This document shows positions 1-9,371 of a stretch of DNA of 25,675 nt, piece by piece (the first letter of the stretch is position 1; every line of letters starts with the position of its first letter). This stretch comes from Verrucomicrobia bacterium UBA1412. GTDB taxonomy: Bacteria; Verrucomicrobiota; Verrucomicrobiia; Limisphaerales; UBA1412. Location: assembly GCA_002305615.1 (NCBI GenBank), contig DBPU01000080.1, forward strand, positions 1 to 25,675, read 5' to 3'. Position numbers and translations under genes: made by a program. The notes below the pieces were generated by a model. The model saw only the letters and a program-made list of their open reading frames with translations. It ran no database searches and was not told the DNA's origin.

Positions 1-3000
1 GTTGCCCATGCTACAGAGAGGTTATCTCCGCCGCCGCCTTCCACATGGAATACCTCAAAATAGTAATCCTTACCGGCTACTAAATTGACAGCCACTGACT
101 TCTGGTTGGCTTCTTTGTTGTAAACACGACTCGGGGCCCAACCGGTCACCTCGCAAGTGCGGGTGCCTCCTAAATTCGCGGGAGTTGCATCAGAGCTCAA
201 CCAAAGTTGGCTTTGATCATCCGAGGCGATATAGAAGTAATAAGTGCCTGTCTCCGGAGGAGTCAACAGACCCGCTATTGAAGAACAATAGTTATCTGCG
301 CGATCCGTCGGTGTCTCCAAATACTGGGTCAAATAAAGAACCAGGTTCGGATTGGTGTAATTCCTGAACGCAGCTTTTACCTTATCCAAGTTACCCGGAT
401 TGGGATTGTCATAAACCCAGGCCTGTACCGCATTGGGTTCAGTGGCGGGATTGACAGTCAATGTGACCACGTCGCTCAGAATAAATCCATTATTCTGGTA
501 AACGGCCAAATGATAATCACCTGCATCCCACGGAGTGGCGTAGCAATAGAAGGAACTTCCTGTGAAGTCTTCAAGCGCTTCTCCATTCTTGAACCACTGA
601 AGGTTAATGTCTGTACCAATTGCCAGTGCGCGGATAGAAGCTCTCGCTCCGGCTACAGTGGTAACTGAAGTCGGCTGGATGATAATTTCCATAGGAACAT
701 AACCCACCGAGAGTTCAAGGTCACTGAATGACGCAGTAGCATCGTTGCTATTGGAGTTATGTGAGGTCACCCACATGCCCACATAAAGCGGATTTTCGGA
801 GCCTAAAACACCCCCTTCCCACAGCTTCGTATCGATTGCAGCGAGAAGGTTCCATTTTTCCCCATCTGTACTGATGAGGCTGTAAAAGATACCATCCACG
901 CTGACAATACGCTGCCAATGGGGGAACGTCAGTGTTCCATAAGTTGCCGCCGTGTTATCGCTTACATTACCACCTGTAGCCGTACGCCATGAAGACCAGA
1001 ACGATGAGTTACCCGGACTATCCAGACGCTGGGTCTGAGTAGAAAAATGGCGAGCATTGCCGATCTGGTTACCCTCAGCATTTCCTTCACGAACCATCAA
1101 GCCAGCTTTGGCCCATCCATCAGAAGGAGCCTGGAAGCTGTCGACTTTGACAGAAATGTCGAAATCCGTGCCGCCAGGAATGGGATTGTAAACATAGAAG
1201 AACTGATCGCTGGAACCCCAGACATCAGCGCCGGAACCCTTAACAGTGTAAGTATCTGCTTCTTCGTCCCATGCAACGCTTCCTTTGAAGTCGCCGGTAT
1301 AGTTGACATCGTCATAATAGAACGGAGGAATCGGATCAGTAGGAGGGATATCCATCTGATTCGGTCCTAAAACACCACTCCATACGCGAATACGATCCAG
1401 ATTACCATTGAGGAAACGGTACATGTCATCCTCATAACCGTAGGGATCGATCCCCTCTATATAGCAACCAATATTACCATAACCTTCTTCAACTGTCGGG
1501 AAGGTGAGAATAGTGTCAGGATACTGGAATCCTTCCAATAATACTCCATCCAGATAGACATAGAAAATCTTGGCAGGAGCGTTATTGACCAACACCATGT
1601 TGTGCCATTCACTGTCATTCGGGAAGAGAACACCAGTGCTGAATCCTTCATAGCCCACATAGAAGGCCAGGCAACCGGCCATATCCACATCAACAGCTAA
1701 CACAGGGCAGGTACCCTTGCTGTTACCGTAGATAGCGAAAATTTCCTGCCATTGTAGCGCAGGCTGAATTCCCTGGAACCAGAAATCAATGGTCATGCTC
1801 GGGCTGGCCGGGTCAATGTCGATATCTTCAGTGCTGAACATTGCACCGGAGTCACCAGCAAATTCCAACGAGTAGTCGTAAGCCGAATACTTCGTTCCGA
1901 ATTGTCTTGAAGGTGCAGAATCTGACCATGCAGGAGCCGGGTCAGTAAACACCGCAGGTGTGCCAGTCACGAGGTCATATGTGGCATCTCCTTCGGCTTC
2001 ATCGCACACAAAGTCCAAGAGAAGTGCCAAATTATCAGAGTTCGAAGAAACAACAACACTCTGAGGCAAGCTCTCATCACTACCCTTGCTGTTACCGACG
2101 CTCACACTATAGGCAGCGGTATCAGCCAGAGAGGCATTCTCAATCACATAGCTCGAACCGGTGGCTCCTTCAATAATCTCACCATCCTTATACCACTGGT
2201 ATTCCAGAGGCTCAGTTCCGCTTGCAACTGCAGTAAAGGTCAGTTTATCTCCCTCTACACCACTCTGCACGACTACTTCTTCAAGAGCCGGAGCTTCCAC
2301 ATTGCAATACATATACACTTCAGCAATCTGGAACATCGATGATCCACGAAGCTGCGTGAAGATGACTTTGTATGAGCTGTAAGCTTTGCCATTAGCGAAG
2401 AACGCCGGCGCGGTGTTACGGAAACGGAAGAGACTGGGCTGGATCACGCCTGTTCCAGCGGGAGTCCAGGTTTCTGCACCATCGATTGCATCATTCGATC
2501 CAAAAACTTCAAACGCCAGCGGGTCTCTATCATTGGAGTCGTTGGCAGTTGTATACATGAAGTAATTGGCTTGGAACGGCTCTCCGGCGGTCGTCACGAT
2601 GAAGCCTGAGCCAGCACCACCAAAGTTCAGGTACTTGGTACCTACAACACGGTCAAGCGCGGCTTGCGGTGCTTCTTTTTCAGGAAAACTTCCACCAGAC
2701 CCAATCATCGTGTCGGCAGGTGTAATCAGACTGACCGGAGCGGCCTCAACAACCGCACCCAGAAGCTGTATTTCGGAAATCTGCATGGAGGGTGTACCCT
2801 CTACGCGTAAAGTCGGGAAGATTACCTTGTAGGCCGAGTAGACTGTTCCGCTGGAGATCACAATCGGATCAGCGGCTGTTTTACGGTCCAAGGGTAAATC
2901 CAGGTTACCCGATGCAATCAGAGTCCACTCCTCAGCATTTCCAAGGCTATAATCTTTGCTAACAACTTCCTCGTTCGTTCCATACAACTCGAAGGATGCA

Positions 3001-4508
3001 GGATCACGCTCCGTGAAATCGTTAGCGGTGGTGAGAACCATGCTCTTTACAATGGTTTTGGGGTTGCTCGGTAAGAATATAACTCCCGAATAAGCGCCCA
3101 TTCCACTGTAATACTTGGTATTCACATCACCATCAATAGAGTGCTGAGAAGATTCCTTTTCTCCTGAGAGGTTGCTCCAGCTTGACACTGGCTGCACCGC
3201 AATGATGGAATCACTGTAGCTGAGAATACCTTGAGTACCTGCATCATCTGCAAAGAGCTGAATGTCAGCCAACTGCATGATCGAGTTGCCATCCCTTCTG
3301 AGACTCGGGAAGAGTACTTTATAGGATGAATAGGCGACGCTGTTGTTAACACTCACCAGCGGTCCGGCAACCTGACGATCCGTCGGCAAAGCTACTGTCC
3401 CGGATTGGATCAGAGTCCAATTTTCACCGTCACCAAATCCATTATCCGTTGAGGTAATAACATCATCGGTTCCATAGATCTGATAGGTATCCGGATCACG
3501 TTCGGAAGCGTCGTTTGCCGTCCACATCTGGAAGCTCTTAACGGTGCTCTTGCCATAACCGGGAGTAACAATGAACCCGGTATTCTCGCCGCCGAAGTTC
3601 AGGTACTTGGTATTTACATCACCGTCTATCACCATAGCCGGAGATTCTGCCGCAGGATAAGAACTTCTGTTAACTTCCTTGGCCGAATTAATCGGGCGGG
3701 CAATATCACCGGGCAAAACCAATTTTTGCTTATAGTCGACGTTCTCAATCACGATCGGACCGAAAGCGCCTTGTATGGCATCACCTATTTGATGTGTGTA
3801 GAAGCCCAGTTCTACATAAACAGGAGCGGGACAATCCCAATCGATTCGTCCGCCATAAACTCCGTCCAAGTACATGTCGACGGCTGCACCATCATAGGCG
3901 AGCTCAATCACATGTTCCAAACCGTCATTCATGGGGGCAAACGCAGAAATCGGATTACCACTCCCAATCGAATTCACGCTCCAAGCCCAGCCTTCATCAG
4001 GAAGACCATCACTCAGAAAGAAAAAGTTAGAGCGATCCGCATTGCTCAGAATCACTCCACTCTTAACGCCGGTCCCGGAAACCAGATTCAGGTAGGGGCG
4101 ATCCACAGTCACTTTCAGCGACGTGGGACCGTAAGAAAACCCATCCGTTGTTCGTATGCTGCGGCCAGCCCAAAGGTTAATACCCGACTGCCCTGCACCA
4201 ACAAACACACCGCCACCAGCTTCGACTTCTATATCCGTCGGTCCTGTCTTTGAGTGAATCCATTTGGTTAAATCCAGAATGGTTTCGCCATTTGTGAAGT
4301 CGTCTTGAAACTTTACCCCCACTTCTGGACCCAGAGGAGGAATCGCTGCCAATACAACTTCAGACGTTGCCGAGGGAGCCCCTCCTGCAACATCCGCTAC
4401 TATACTCATGGGTGGAGCTACCTCCGCCCCCTCTGCGTGAAACACTCCGGAATGCGACAAAAATGCCGCCGCCAAAAGCGCTGCAGAGAAAGTTATTTTT
4501 TTATTCAT
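1..4508 (-). CDS. Giant secreted multidomain protein (LamG/discoidin-like/Ig/PA14), partial at left edge
   Basis: I read one uninterrupted minus-strand frame of about 1502 codons, with no stop before the window edge, so the C-terminus is missing. Residues 1-27 form a Sec signal peptide (MNKK start, hydrophobic core, AEG end). By reading, the modules are: a concanavalin-like domain (about 64-258); three tandem discoidin/F5-8C-like repeats (about 266-423, 433-584, 589-735) sharing NTKY, TANDxxxRDP, WTLI/WTP and YSSYKVIF motifs; an Ig-like domain (737-821, WYKDGEIIEGATGSSY); a LamG domain (823-1045); a beta-sandwich domain with GWAKAGLMVRE (about 1063-1271); a second Ig-like domain (1273-1350); and a PA14-like domain (from about 1358, with YYFYIASDDQSQLWLS). 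Such architectures are typical of large secreted carbohydrate-binding or surface proteins of the PVC group, so glycan binding or adhesion is my inference. No catalytic module is visible. The start is uncertain: an in-frame ATG lies two codons upstream (4514) and neither has a Shine-Dalgarno sequence. Confidence 0.9.
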   Translation of the reverse strand, partial: MNKKITFSAALLAAAFLSHSGVFHAEGAEVAPPMSIVADVAGGAPSATSEVVLAAIPPLGPEVGVKFQDDFTNGETILDLTKWIHSKTGPTDIEVEAGGGVFVGAGQSGINLWAGRSIRTTDGFSYGPTSLKVTVDRPYLNLVSGTGVKSGVILSNADRSNFFFLSDGLPDEGWAWSVNSIGSGNPISAFAPMNDGLEHVIELAYDGAAVDMYLDGVYGGRIDWDCPAPVYVELGFYTHQIGDAIQGAFGPIVIENVDYKQKLVLPGDIARPINSAKEVNRSSYPAAESPAMVIDGDVNTKYLNFGGENTGFIVTPGYGKSTVKSFQMWTANDASERDPDTYQIYGTDDVITSTDNGFGDGENWTLIQSGTVALPTDRQVAGPLVSVNNSVAYSSYKVLFPSLRRDGNSIMQLADIQLFADDAGTQGILSYSDSIIAVQPVSSWSNLSGEKESSQHSIDGDVNTKYYSGMGAYSGVIFLPSNPKTIVKSMVLTTANDFTERDPASFELYGTNEEVVSKDYSLGNAEEWTLIASGNLDLPLDRKTAADPIVISSGTVYSAYKVIFPTLRVEGTPSMQISEIQLLGAVVEAAPVSLITPADTMIGSGGSFPEKEAPQAALDRVVGTKYLNFGGAGSGFIVTTAGEPFQANYFMYTTANDSNDRDPLAFEVFGSNDAIDGAETWTPAGTGVIQPSLFRFRNTAPAFFANGKAYSSYKVIFTQLRGSSMFQIAEVYMYCNVEAPALEEVVVQSGVEGDKLTFTAVASGTEPLEYQWYKDGEIIEGATGSSYVIENASLADTAAYSVSVGNSKGSDESLPQSVVVSSNSDNLALLLDFVCDEAEGDATYDLVTGTPAVFTDPAPAWSDSAPSRQFGTKYSAYDYSLEFAGDSGAMFSTEDIDIDPASPSMTIDFWFQGIQPALQWQEIFAIYGNSKGTCPVLAVDVDMAGCLAFYVGYEGFSTGVLFPNDSEWHNMVLVNNAPAKIFYVYLDGVLLEGFQYPDTILTFPTVEEGYGNIGCYIEGIDPYGYEDDMYRFLNGNLDRIRVWSGVLGPNQMDIPPTDPIPPFYYDDVNYTGDFKGSVAWDEEADTYTVKGSGADVWGSSDQFFYVYNPIPGGTDFDISVKVDSFQAPSDGWAKAGLMVREGNAEGNQIGNARHFSTQTQRLDSPGNSSFWSSWRTATGGNVSDNTAATYGTLTFPHWQRIVSVDGIFYSLISTDGEKWNLLAAIDTKLWEGGVLGSENPLYVGMWVTSHNSNSNDATASFSDLELSVGYVPMEIIIQPTSVTTVAGARASIRALAIGTDINLQWFKNGEALEDFTGSSFYCYATPWDAGDYHLAVYQNNGFILSDVVTLTVNPATEPNAVQAWVYDNPNPGNLDKVKAAFRNYTNPNLVLYLTQYLETPTDRADNYCSSIAGLLTPPETGTYYFYIASDDQSQLWLSSDATPANLGGTRTCEVTGWAPSRVYNKEANQKSVAVNLVAGKDYYFEVFHVEGGGGDNLSVAWA

Positions 4509-4514
4509 AACCAT

Positions 4515-4796
4515 ATGTTGTGCAATTTATTACGTATAACTGCCACCGAAAATCTTTAGCCGCTCCAGGCCAGCATTTCACTAACTCGCGAAACGCCGTC
4601 CTTTTATTACTTTAACAGCAACAAGCTTTTCCACAGCAACACACACATCTCTATCTCTAGTCGAAACCCCCCACAAATTCAAGCCTTTTTTGGTTTTTTC
4701 AGTAAAGTTTTCTATATTCCCCATAAAGAAAATTCAACGTACTTTTGCGGGTGGCTTTAAAAAAAGACAAGGGGCCTATTTTCCTTTCTTTGAAAC
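4515..4796. other. Intergenic spacer between two minus-strand genes
   Basis: This 282-base spacer separates the stop of the Gfo/Idh/MocA gene from the start of the giant secreted protein. I see no strong hairpin followed by a T-run and no convincing open frame. On the minus strand there are AT-rich stretches near 4521-4535 (TTATAC, TAATAA) that could act as a -10 element, but no good -35 sits at 16-18 bases. The spacer length suggests the secreted protein has its own promoter. Confidence 0.4.
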
Positions 4797-6089
4797 TTAA
4801 AGACCAATGAAGCTATAATTATAAGGTTTACGCATAGGACGAGACAACATCGCCTCTGCTTCTTTGTCTCCTACAATCGTTTCTGTCACGGGATCCCACT
4901 TGATTTTGCGCCCCAGTCTGACAGAAATCACATTCAAATGCGCCACGCTGATAGAGCGGTGCCCTATCTCAACGGTACAAACCGGATCTTTCCGGTTTTT
5001 GACACATTCAATGAAATTGCCCATATGATGATTGCTTTTATAAAGGCGTATATCCTTACTGTCATCAAACTTCACTTCTTCCAACTCTGGATGACTGTAT
5101 TTAGTCCCTCCACGATCCACATAAACCCATCCCTCGGTACCCTCAAAACGAATACCACAGGGGGCTCTGTTGGTTGTTGTCATCGTGACACCGTTCGCAT
5201 ATTTTGCCTCAATATGGAACTCTGCCGCGGCGGTGTAGCCTCCTTCAATCATAGGCTTACCTAATGCGCGGCCATCAAATTCAACAGGGCCGCTCAGCTC
5301 TGTTCCGTTGCCCCACTGGGCAATGTCGTTATGATGCGCTCCCCAATCAGTCAATTGGCCTCCGGAGTAATCATACCACCAGCGAAATTCGTAATGCGTC
5401 CGCTTATGTGTATAATCCCGAGGACCTGTCTGCCCCTGGTAAAAATCCCAATCCAGATAATCGGGAACAGGTTCAGGTGCAAAGGGGCCTTCTCTTGGCC
5501 CGATGGGCAAGCCCACCACGATGTTTTTGAGTTTGCCGATGCGGCCATTTCGAACCAACTCACAGGCAAAACGGAAATTCTGTTCGCTTCTCTGTTGGCT
5601 GCCCACCTGCAAAATAGTTTTATTCTTCCTGATTACTTCCACCAGCTTCTTGCCTTCGGCGATAGTCAGCGTCAAAGGTTTCTCGGAGTAAATATCCTTG
5701 CCTGCATTACTGGCAGCGATATTAACCATTGTATGCCAATGTTCGGGAGTGCCTGTAATGACAATATCCACATCCTTGCACTCCAGTAACTTACGGAAGT
5801 CCTTAAACTTGTTTTTTACTTTGAATTGTTCTGCCGCCTGATTAAGGCGGTTTTCATCCAAATCACAAACAGCGACGATATTGCCGAAATGGGAGGCTAC
5901 GCTGCAGTCTCCCCTGCCCTGCCCCCCACAGCCTATGAGAGCAATGCCGGGTTTGTCATTGGCAGATTTCGGTGTTTGAGTTTGTGGTGAAGCAAAAGTC
6001 TCCTCCGCATACCAAAGCGGGACTGCCGCCATCGCAGCCGCGCTCTTCAGGAAACTGCGGCGACTTACTTTAATGCTAAAACGCTTCAT
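4797..6089 (-). CDS. Tat-exported Gfo/Idh/MocA family oxidoreductase
   Basis: This 430-residue protein begins with a twin-arginine signal (SRRSFLKSAA, residues 9-18), so it is predicted to fold in the cytoplasm and be exported. The Rossmann part starts near residue 48 with ALIGCGGQGRGD, followed by the acidic CDLDENR at the end of beta-2, as expected for NAD(P) binding. The family EKP motif is at residues 136-138 (DIYSEKPLT) and the C-terminal domain has the active-site region DWGAHHNDIAQWG (about 248-260), typical of the large planctomycete/verrucomicrobial branch. Members act on sugars or sugar derivatives, often with retained cofactor when exported; the substrate cannot be told here. The start is fixed by the Tat motif and by the promoter just upstream. 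It is transcribed divergently from the TPR protein gene. Confidence 0.93.
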   Translation of the reverse strand: MKRFSIKVSRRSFLKSAAAMAAVPLWYAEETFASPQTQTPKSANDKPGIALIGCGGQGRGDCSVASHFGNIVAVCDLDENRLNQAAEQFKVKNKFKDFRKLLECKDVDIVITGTPEHWHTMVNIAASNAGKDIYSEKPLTLTIAEGKKLVEVIRKNKTILQVGSQQRSEQNFRFACELVRNGRIGKLKNIVVGLPIGPREGPFAPEPVPDYLDWDFYQGQTGPRDYTHKRTHYEFRWWYDYSGGQLTDWGAHHNDIAQWGNGTELSGPVEFDGRALGKPMIEGGYTAAAEFHIEAKYANGVTMTTTNRAPCGIRFEGTEGWVYVDRGGTKYSHPELEEVKFDDSKDIRLYKSNHHMGNFIECVKNRKDPVCTVEIGHRSISVAHLNVISVRLGRKIKWDPVTETIVGDKEAEAMLSRPMRKPYNYSFIGL

Positions 6090-6124
6090 ACTTTAAGTTT
6101 ACGCATTGTTCAGCACTATGTCAA
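6090..6124 (-). promoter_or_regulatory. Sigma70-type promoter giving a leaderless transcript
   Basis: On the minus strand a perfect -35 hexamer TTGACA (6124-6119) is followed by exactly 17 bases and the -10 hexamer TAAACT (6101-6096). Six bases then separate the -10 box from the ATG at 6089. With the usual spacing, the first transcribed base is the A of the start codon, so no 5' leader and no Shine-Dalgarno site would exist. The hexamers and spacing are directly visible; leaderless transcription is inferred. Confidence 0.8.
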
Positions 6125-6201
6125 GAATCGAACCCCATATAACGTGAGTTCCTGCGATTTTGTTGGCATTCAAGCCCTTGATATGTTTCAATAGCCGCGT
6201 G

Positions 6202-8265
6202 ATGAGACGCTGGTATAAATGCCCGGCCTCCATAGTGATGGCCGCTTTTTTAATAGGTTCCTTGCTTTTTAACCCAACGGGTTTGAAAGCGCAGGACAGT
6301 CAGAAGAATGTAGATGATCTCTACATTGAGGTCTACAATACGATTTTAGGCGCAGATGAAGCTTGGCAAATGGGCAAAAAACGGGATGCTTATGAGCTAT
6401 ATCAAAAGGCACAGGGCTTCCTGGAGAACATCAAAAAAGAGTTTCCCGACTGGAACAAAAAACTCGTTGATTTTCGTCTCTCTTACGTAAAAACCAAAAT
6501 GCAGCAGTTTGATCCCCCTACCGCTGTAGATACTCCCCCGAAATCTCCCACGGAAAGAGTTCCAGAGAATGCCAGCGATGCGGAGAAGGAAATCCGCGCC
6601 CTAAAAACACAATTGGCTCAGCTGGAAAAAATCCGTGACGATTTAGACGCCCGTCTTCGCGAGGCCACTTCTGCTCAACCGGCCAATGTTGACCCCAGGG
6701 AGCTTCAAAAAGCTGAAAAAACCATTGCTGAACTTACTCAAACTAACGCGCTGCTCAAAATCCAGCTGGCTGATCTCAGTAAAAATCTCACCCCGGATGA
6801 ACCGGAAGGCAAGCCACTCTCATCCAGAGAAATTAAACGCCTGGATAAGGCCCGCGAAGAAATTAAAAAACTCGATGCTCAACTGAGCACCCTCAAAGAG
6901 GAGAACTCCTCCTTGCGTAAAGAGGTGAAAAAACAGGATAAATCCCCTGAAAGTTCAGATTCCTCTGCCAACGTTCAAATACAAACTTTAGAAAAGGAAA
7001 TTGTAACTGTTCGCGCTGAAAATGAACGGCTTTCTGCTCAGCTTAAAACATTCCTGAGTGTGGCCCCGGGCGACAAGGGGCAGGAAACGGAAAAACTTCT
7101 GCTCCAGCAGGAGAAGCTTGTTGCCGAAATGACGCAAACCATTGAAACACTCCGCGCTGAAAATGAGGCTCTCAAGGCAGCCGCTGATTTATCCAAGAAA
7201 GAGTCTCAACAAGCCGTTGAAAGCACCCTGAGCCGCTACGAAGCTGTTGCGGCCGAGCTGGCGCAGTTAAAACTCTCTTCAAACCAGATGGAGCTCGAAT
7301 TACAAAAATCAAAAGAGGCTGCCGCAACGAACTCTTTACCGGACCCATCCGAACTTAATTCTCTTCAACGTCAGGTCGGTGACCTGGAGAAAATGGTAGA
7401 TGGCCTCAAGGAAGAAAACAAAGTCCTTCGCGATGCTGCCACACGGAAGGGTGAATCCAAACTGCTCGACAATATAGACCGGCTCCGGTCGAAAATTGCG
7501 GTTTATGAGAGAGCCAAAGAGCCGTATACGCCCGAAGAATTGGCTCTAATGCGCCCGGGTAAACCGATTCGCGTTGGTGCGGTCCTGGATAGCCAGGTCA
7601 CACTCTCCACCGGCGAACCTGCCAGAGGCAGCGCCGTGGGTTCGAGCCTGCGCCATTCAGCCCCTGCGGATGGCAAAGAGATCGCGGCTGAAGGTGTCAA
7701 AGAATTTTCCGAGGGCAGAATGAATGAGGCTGAACGCCTGTTCCAACGCCTCCTCTCACTGGACGAAAACAGCGTCTACACCCTGGGCAACCTGGGTGCA
7801 GCTCAATTGGAGCTGGGCAAATTAAAAGAGGCTGAAATCAACCTCAAAAAAGCTTACTCGCTGGACCCGCAAGATACTTTCGTAATCAACCTTCTCGCTA
7901 TCCTGAACCTCAAGAATCGTAAAATCGACGACGCTTTTGAGCTTTTAAGTACCTCGGCAAAAATCGACCCCAATAACGCCGAAACTCAAAACTATCTCGG
8001 AATGGTTCTGGGTGAACGCGGTCTCCGCACGGACGCCGAGAAATCTTTCCGTGCAGCTCTGAAAGTCAATCCGCGCTATTCAGTGGCACATTACAACCTG
8101 GCTGTCCTCTACGCCACGACCAAACCGGCTTATCCTCAGCTGGCGAACTATCACTACCAGAAAGCTGTCTCTCTGGGAGCCTCCACCAATCCTGATTTTG
8201 AGAAACTGCTCCAAACAGCACTGGAAGAAAGCCAAGCTCCGGAAAAGGAAGCCGCAACAGAATAA
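6202..8265 (+). CDS. Secreted coiled-coil and TPR protein
   Basis: From the ATG at 6202 the protein has 687 residues. The first 31 or so look like a signal peptide: RRWYK, then a hydrophobic run MAAFLIGSLLF, then GLKAQ. The middle (about 120-460) is rich in Leu, Glu, Lys and Gln in heptad-like order and should be a long coiled coil. The C-terminal part (about 490-675) holds about four TPR units, for example EAERLFQRLLSLDENSVYTL, EAEINLKKAYSLDPQD and AEKSFRAALKVNPRYSVAHYN. It is probably periplasmic or envelope-associated and mediates protein contacts; the precise role is unknown. A TTG at 6160 would add 14 residues ahead of the signal peptide, so I prefer 6202, although neither start has a Shine-Dalgarno sequence. 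It lies 54 bases before coaX and may be cotranscribed with it. Confidence 0.85.
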   Translation: MRRWYKCPASIVMAAFLIGSLLFNPTGLKAQDSQKNVDDLYIEVYNTILGADEAWQMGKKRDAYELYQKAQGFLENIKKEFPDWNKKLVDFRLSYVKTKMQQFDPPTAVDTPPKSPTERVPENASDAEKEIRALKTQLAQLEKIRDDLDARLREATSAQPANVDPRELQKAEKTIAELTQTNALLKIQLADLSKNLTPDEPEGKPLSSREIKRLDKAREEIKKLDAQLSTLKEENSSLRKEVKKQDKSPESSDSSANVQIQTLEKEIVTVRAENERLSAQLKTFLSVAPGDKGQETEKLLLQQEKLVAEMTQTIETLRAENEALKAAADLSKKESQQAVESTLSRYEAVAAELAQLKLSSNQMELELQKSKEAAATNSLPDPSELNSLQRQVGDLEKMVDGLKEENKVLRDAATRKGESKLLDNIDRLRSKIAVYERAKEPYTPEELALMRPGKPIRVGAVLDSQVTLSTGEPARGSAVGSSLRHSAPADGKEIAAEGVKEFSEGRMNEAERLFQRLLSLDENSVYTLGNLGAAQLELGKLKEAEINLKKAYSLDPQDTFVINLLAILNLKNRKIDDAFELLSTSAKIDPNNAETQNYLGMVLGERGLRTDAEKSFRAALKVNPRYSVAHYNLAVLYATTKPAYPQLANYHYQKAVSLGASTNPDFEKLLQTALEESQAPEKEAATE

Positions 8266-8276
8266 AGGTATCGAAT

Positions 8277-8296
8277 AAGGGAGTCATTTCTCCCTT
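8277..8296 (+). other. Perfect 7-bp hairpin between TPR gene and coaX
   Basis: AAGGGAG and CTCCCTT form a perfect 7-base stem around a 6-base loop (TCATTT), starting 12 bases after the TPR gene stop. No T-run follows, so it is not a standard intrinsic terminator. It could be an mRNA stabilising or attenuating hairpin, or chance. Confidence 0.4.
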
Positions 8297-8319
8297 GGGC
8301 ATTGTAAAAACTGATTTTC

Positions 8320-9072
8320 ATGTATCTGCTTCTGGATATAGGTAACACGCATACCCATGCCGGATTAGCCAACCATGATGGAATCCTGGATCAGATTGAC
8401 TTGCCCACTCAGGCCTGGAAGAACGCCTCCATGCCTTTTCTTCTTCAGGGCTTCTGTCAGGAAAAAAGAATTGAGCAGGCAGCCTTTTGCAGTGTCGTCC
8501 CGCAAGCCTCCGAGCAGGCCAGGGAAATGCTTGCCCGCCTTTGGAAAAAGCCCCCTTTTGAACTGACATGCCAGACACTCTGGAAAGTTGGCATTGATTA
8601 CCCCATCCCCTCTTCAGTAGGAGCTGATCGATTAGCTAATGCTATCGCCCTGGCTCATTATTACGGTTTCCCTTCCGTTGCTATCGATTTCGGCACCGCT
8701 GTGACCTTTGATATTGTCAATGCTGCCGGAAACTACGCTGGAGGCATCATTGCTCCGGGTCTGGCCACCATGACCACTTACCTCCACGAAAAAACGGCTC
8801 AGCTTCCCTGCATAGAAATTTGGGAAATGCCTTCTGTGGTTGGTAAGAGCACGGCTGACGCTATGCGCATTGGCGCCGTGCACGGATACAGGGGGCTGAT
8901 TAAAGAGCTGATTAAGGAAATAAAAAATGAATTTCAATCGGAGCACCTACCCTTTATCGCGACAGGAGGATACTCCAAGATGATTTCAGAAAAAATTCCC
9001 GATATCACCTGCGTCGACCCCGAGCTGACTCTCAAAGGACTCCTGCTAGCTCTTCTCCACAGTCGGAGTTAA
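8320..9072 (+). CDS. coaX: Type III pantothenate kinase
   Basis: CoaX phosphorylates pantothenate with ATP, the first step of coenzyme A synthesis, in the cytoplasm. The 250-residue length fits the family. The ATP phosphate loop is DIGNTHT (residues 6-12). The pantothenate-site signature GADRLANAIA (101-110) follows, then DFGTAVTFD (123-131, where the common form is DFGTATTFD) and GGIIAPGL (141-148). Near the C-terminus ATGGYS (214-219) matches the second nucleotide-binding segment. All the key aspartates are present, so it should be active. It follows the TPR gene by 54 bases and has no visible Shine-Dalgarno site before the ATG. No biotin ligase gene, a frequent partner of coaX, lies next to it in this window. 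Confidence 0.95.
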   Translation: MYLLLDIGNTHTHAGLANHDGILDQIDLPTQAWKNASMPFLLQGFCQEKRIEQAAFCSVVPQASEQAREMLARLWKKPPFELTCQTLWKVGIDYPIPSSVGADRLANAIALAHYYGFPSVAIDFGTAVTFDIVNAAGNYAGGIIAPGLATMTTYLHEKTAQLPCIEIWEMPSVVGKSTADAMRIGAVHGYRGLIKELIKEIKNEFQSEHLPFIATGGYSKMISEKIPDITCVDPELTLKGLLLALLHSRS

Positions 9073-9371
9073 CTCTTCTCTCCGACAAAAACGTTTTCAA
9101 ACTGTTGGTTTCTTTCCTCTCCCATTCGTTAAGATTTGGGATTTCGATTTATTTTTATAAAAAAAGTTGCATCAATTGTCTCAGAATGCTAAGGTGCCCA
9201 CATGTTGTCTTTTCAGTCATTTTTTTGATGATTCAGTTTCGTCTTGTCGAGTCGGCGAAAAGTTTAGTGCACGGAAAGCCGGCCCTTATAAATTTCCCCC
9301 GCTCAATTGCAATTTGAATGGGACACTGGTGAAAGACACTCTGATTTTTAACAGAATATAGAAGAGAATAT
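9073..9371. other. AT-rich intergenic region upstream of the tandem paralogues
   Basis: The 299 bases between coaX and the next gene contain no convincing coding frame; short frames here have no recognisable protein features. I see a 10-base palindrome AATTGCAATT near 9305-9314 and several TTG-rich segments, but no -35/-10 pair with good spacing. A promoter for the downstream gene pair is expected here but I cannot place it. Confidence 0.4.

Noticed and set aside
3726..4253. 175-codon plus-strand frame
   Set aside because: It lies opposite the giant secreted protein, whose continuous frame and domain motifs are much stronger.
6160..6201. TTG at 6160 as start of the TPR protein
   Set aside because: The ATG at 6202 gives a standard signal peptide and the TTG has no Shine-Dalgarno; not excluded with certainty.
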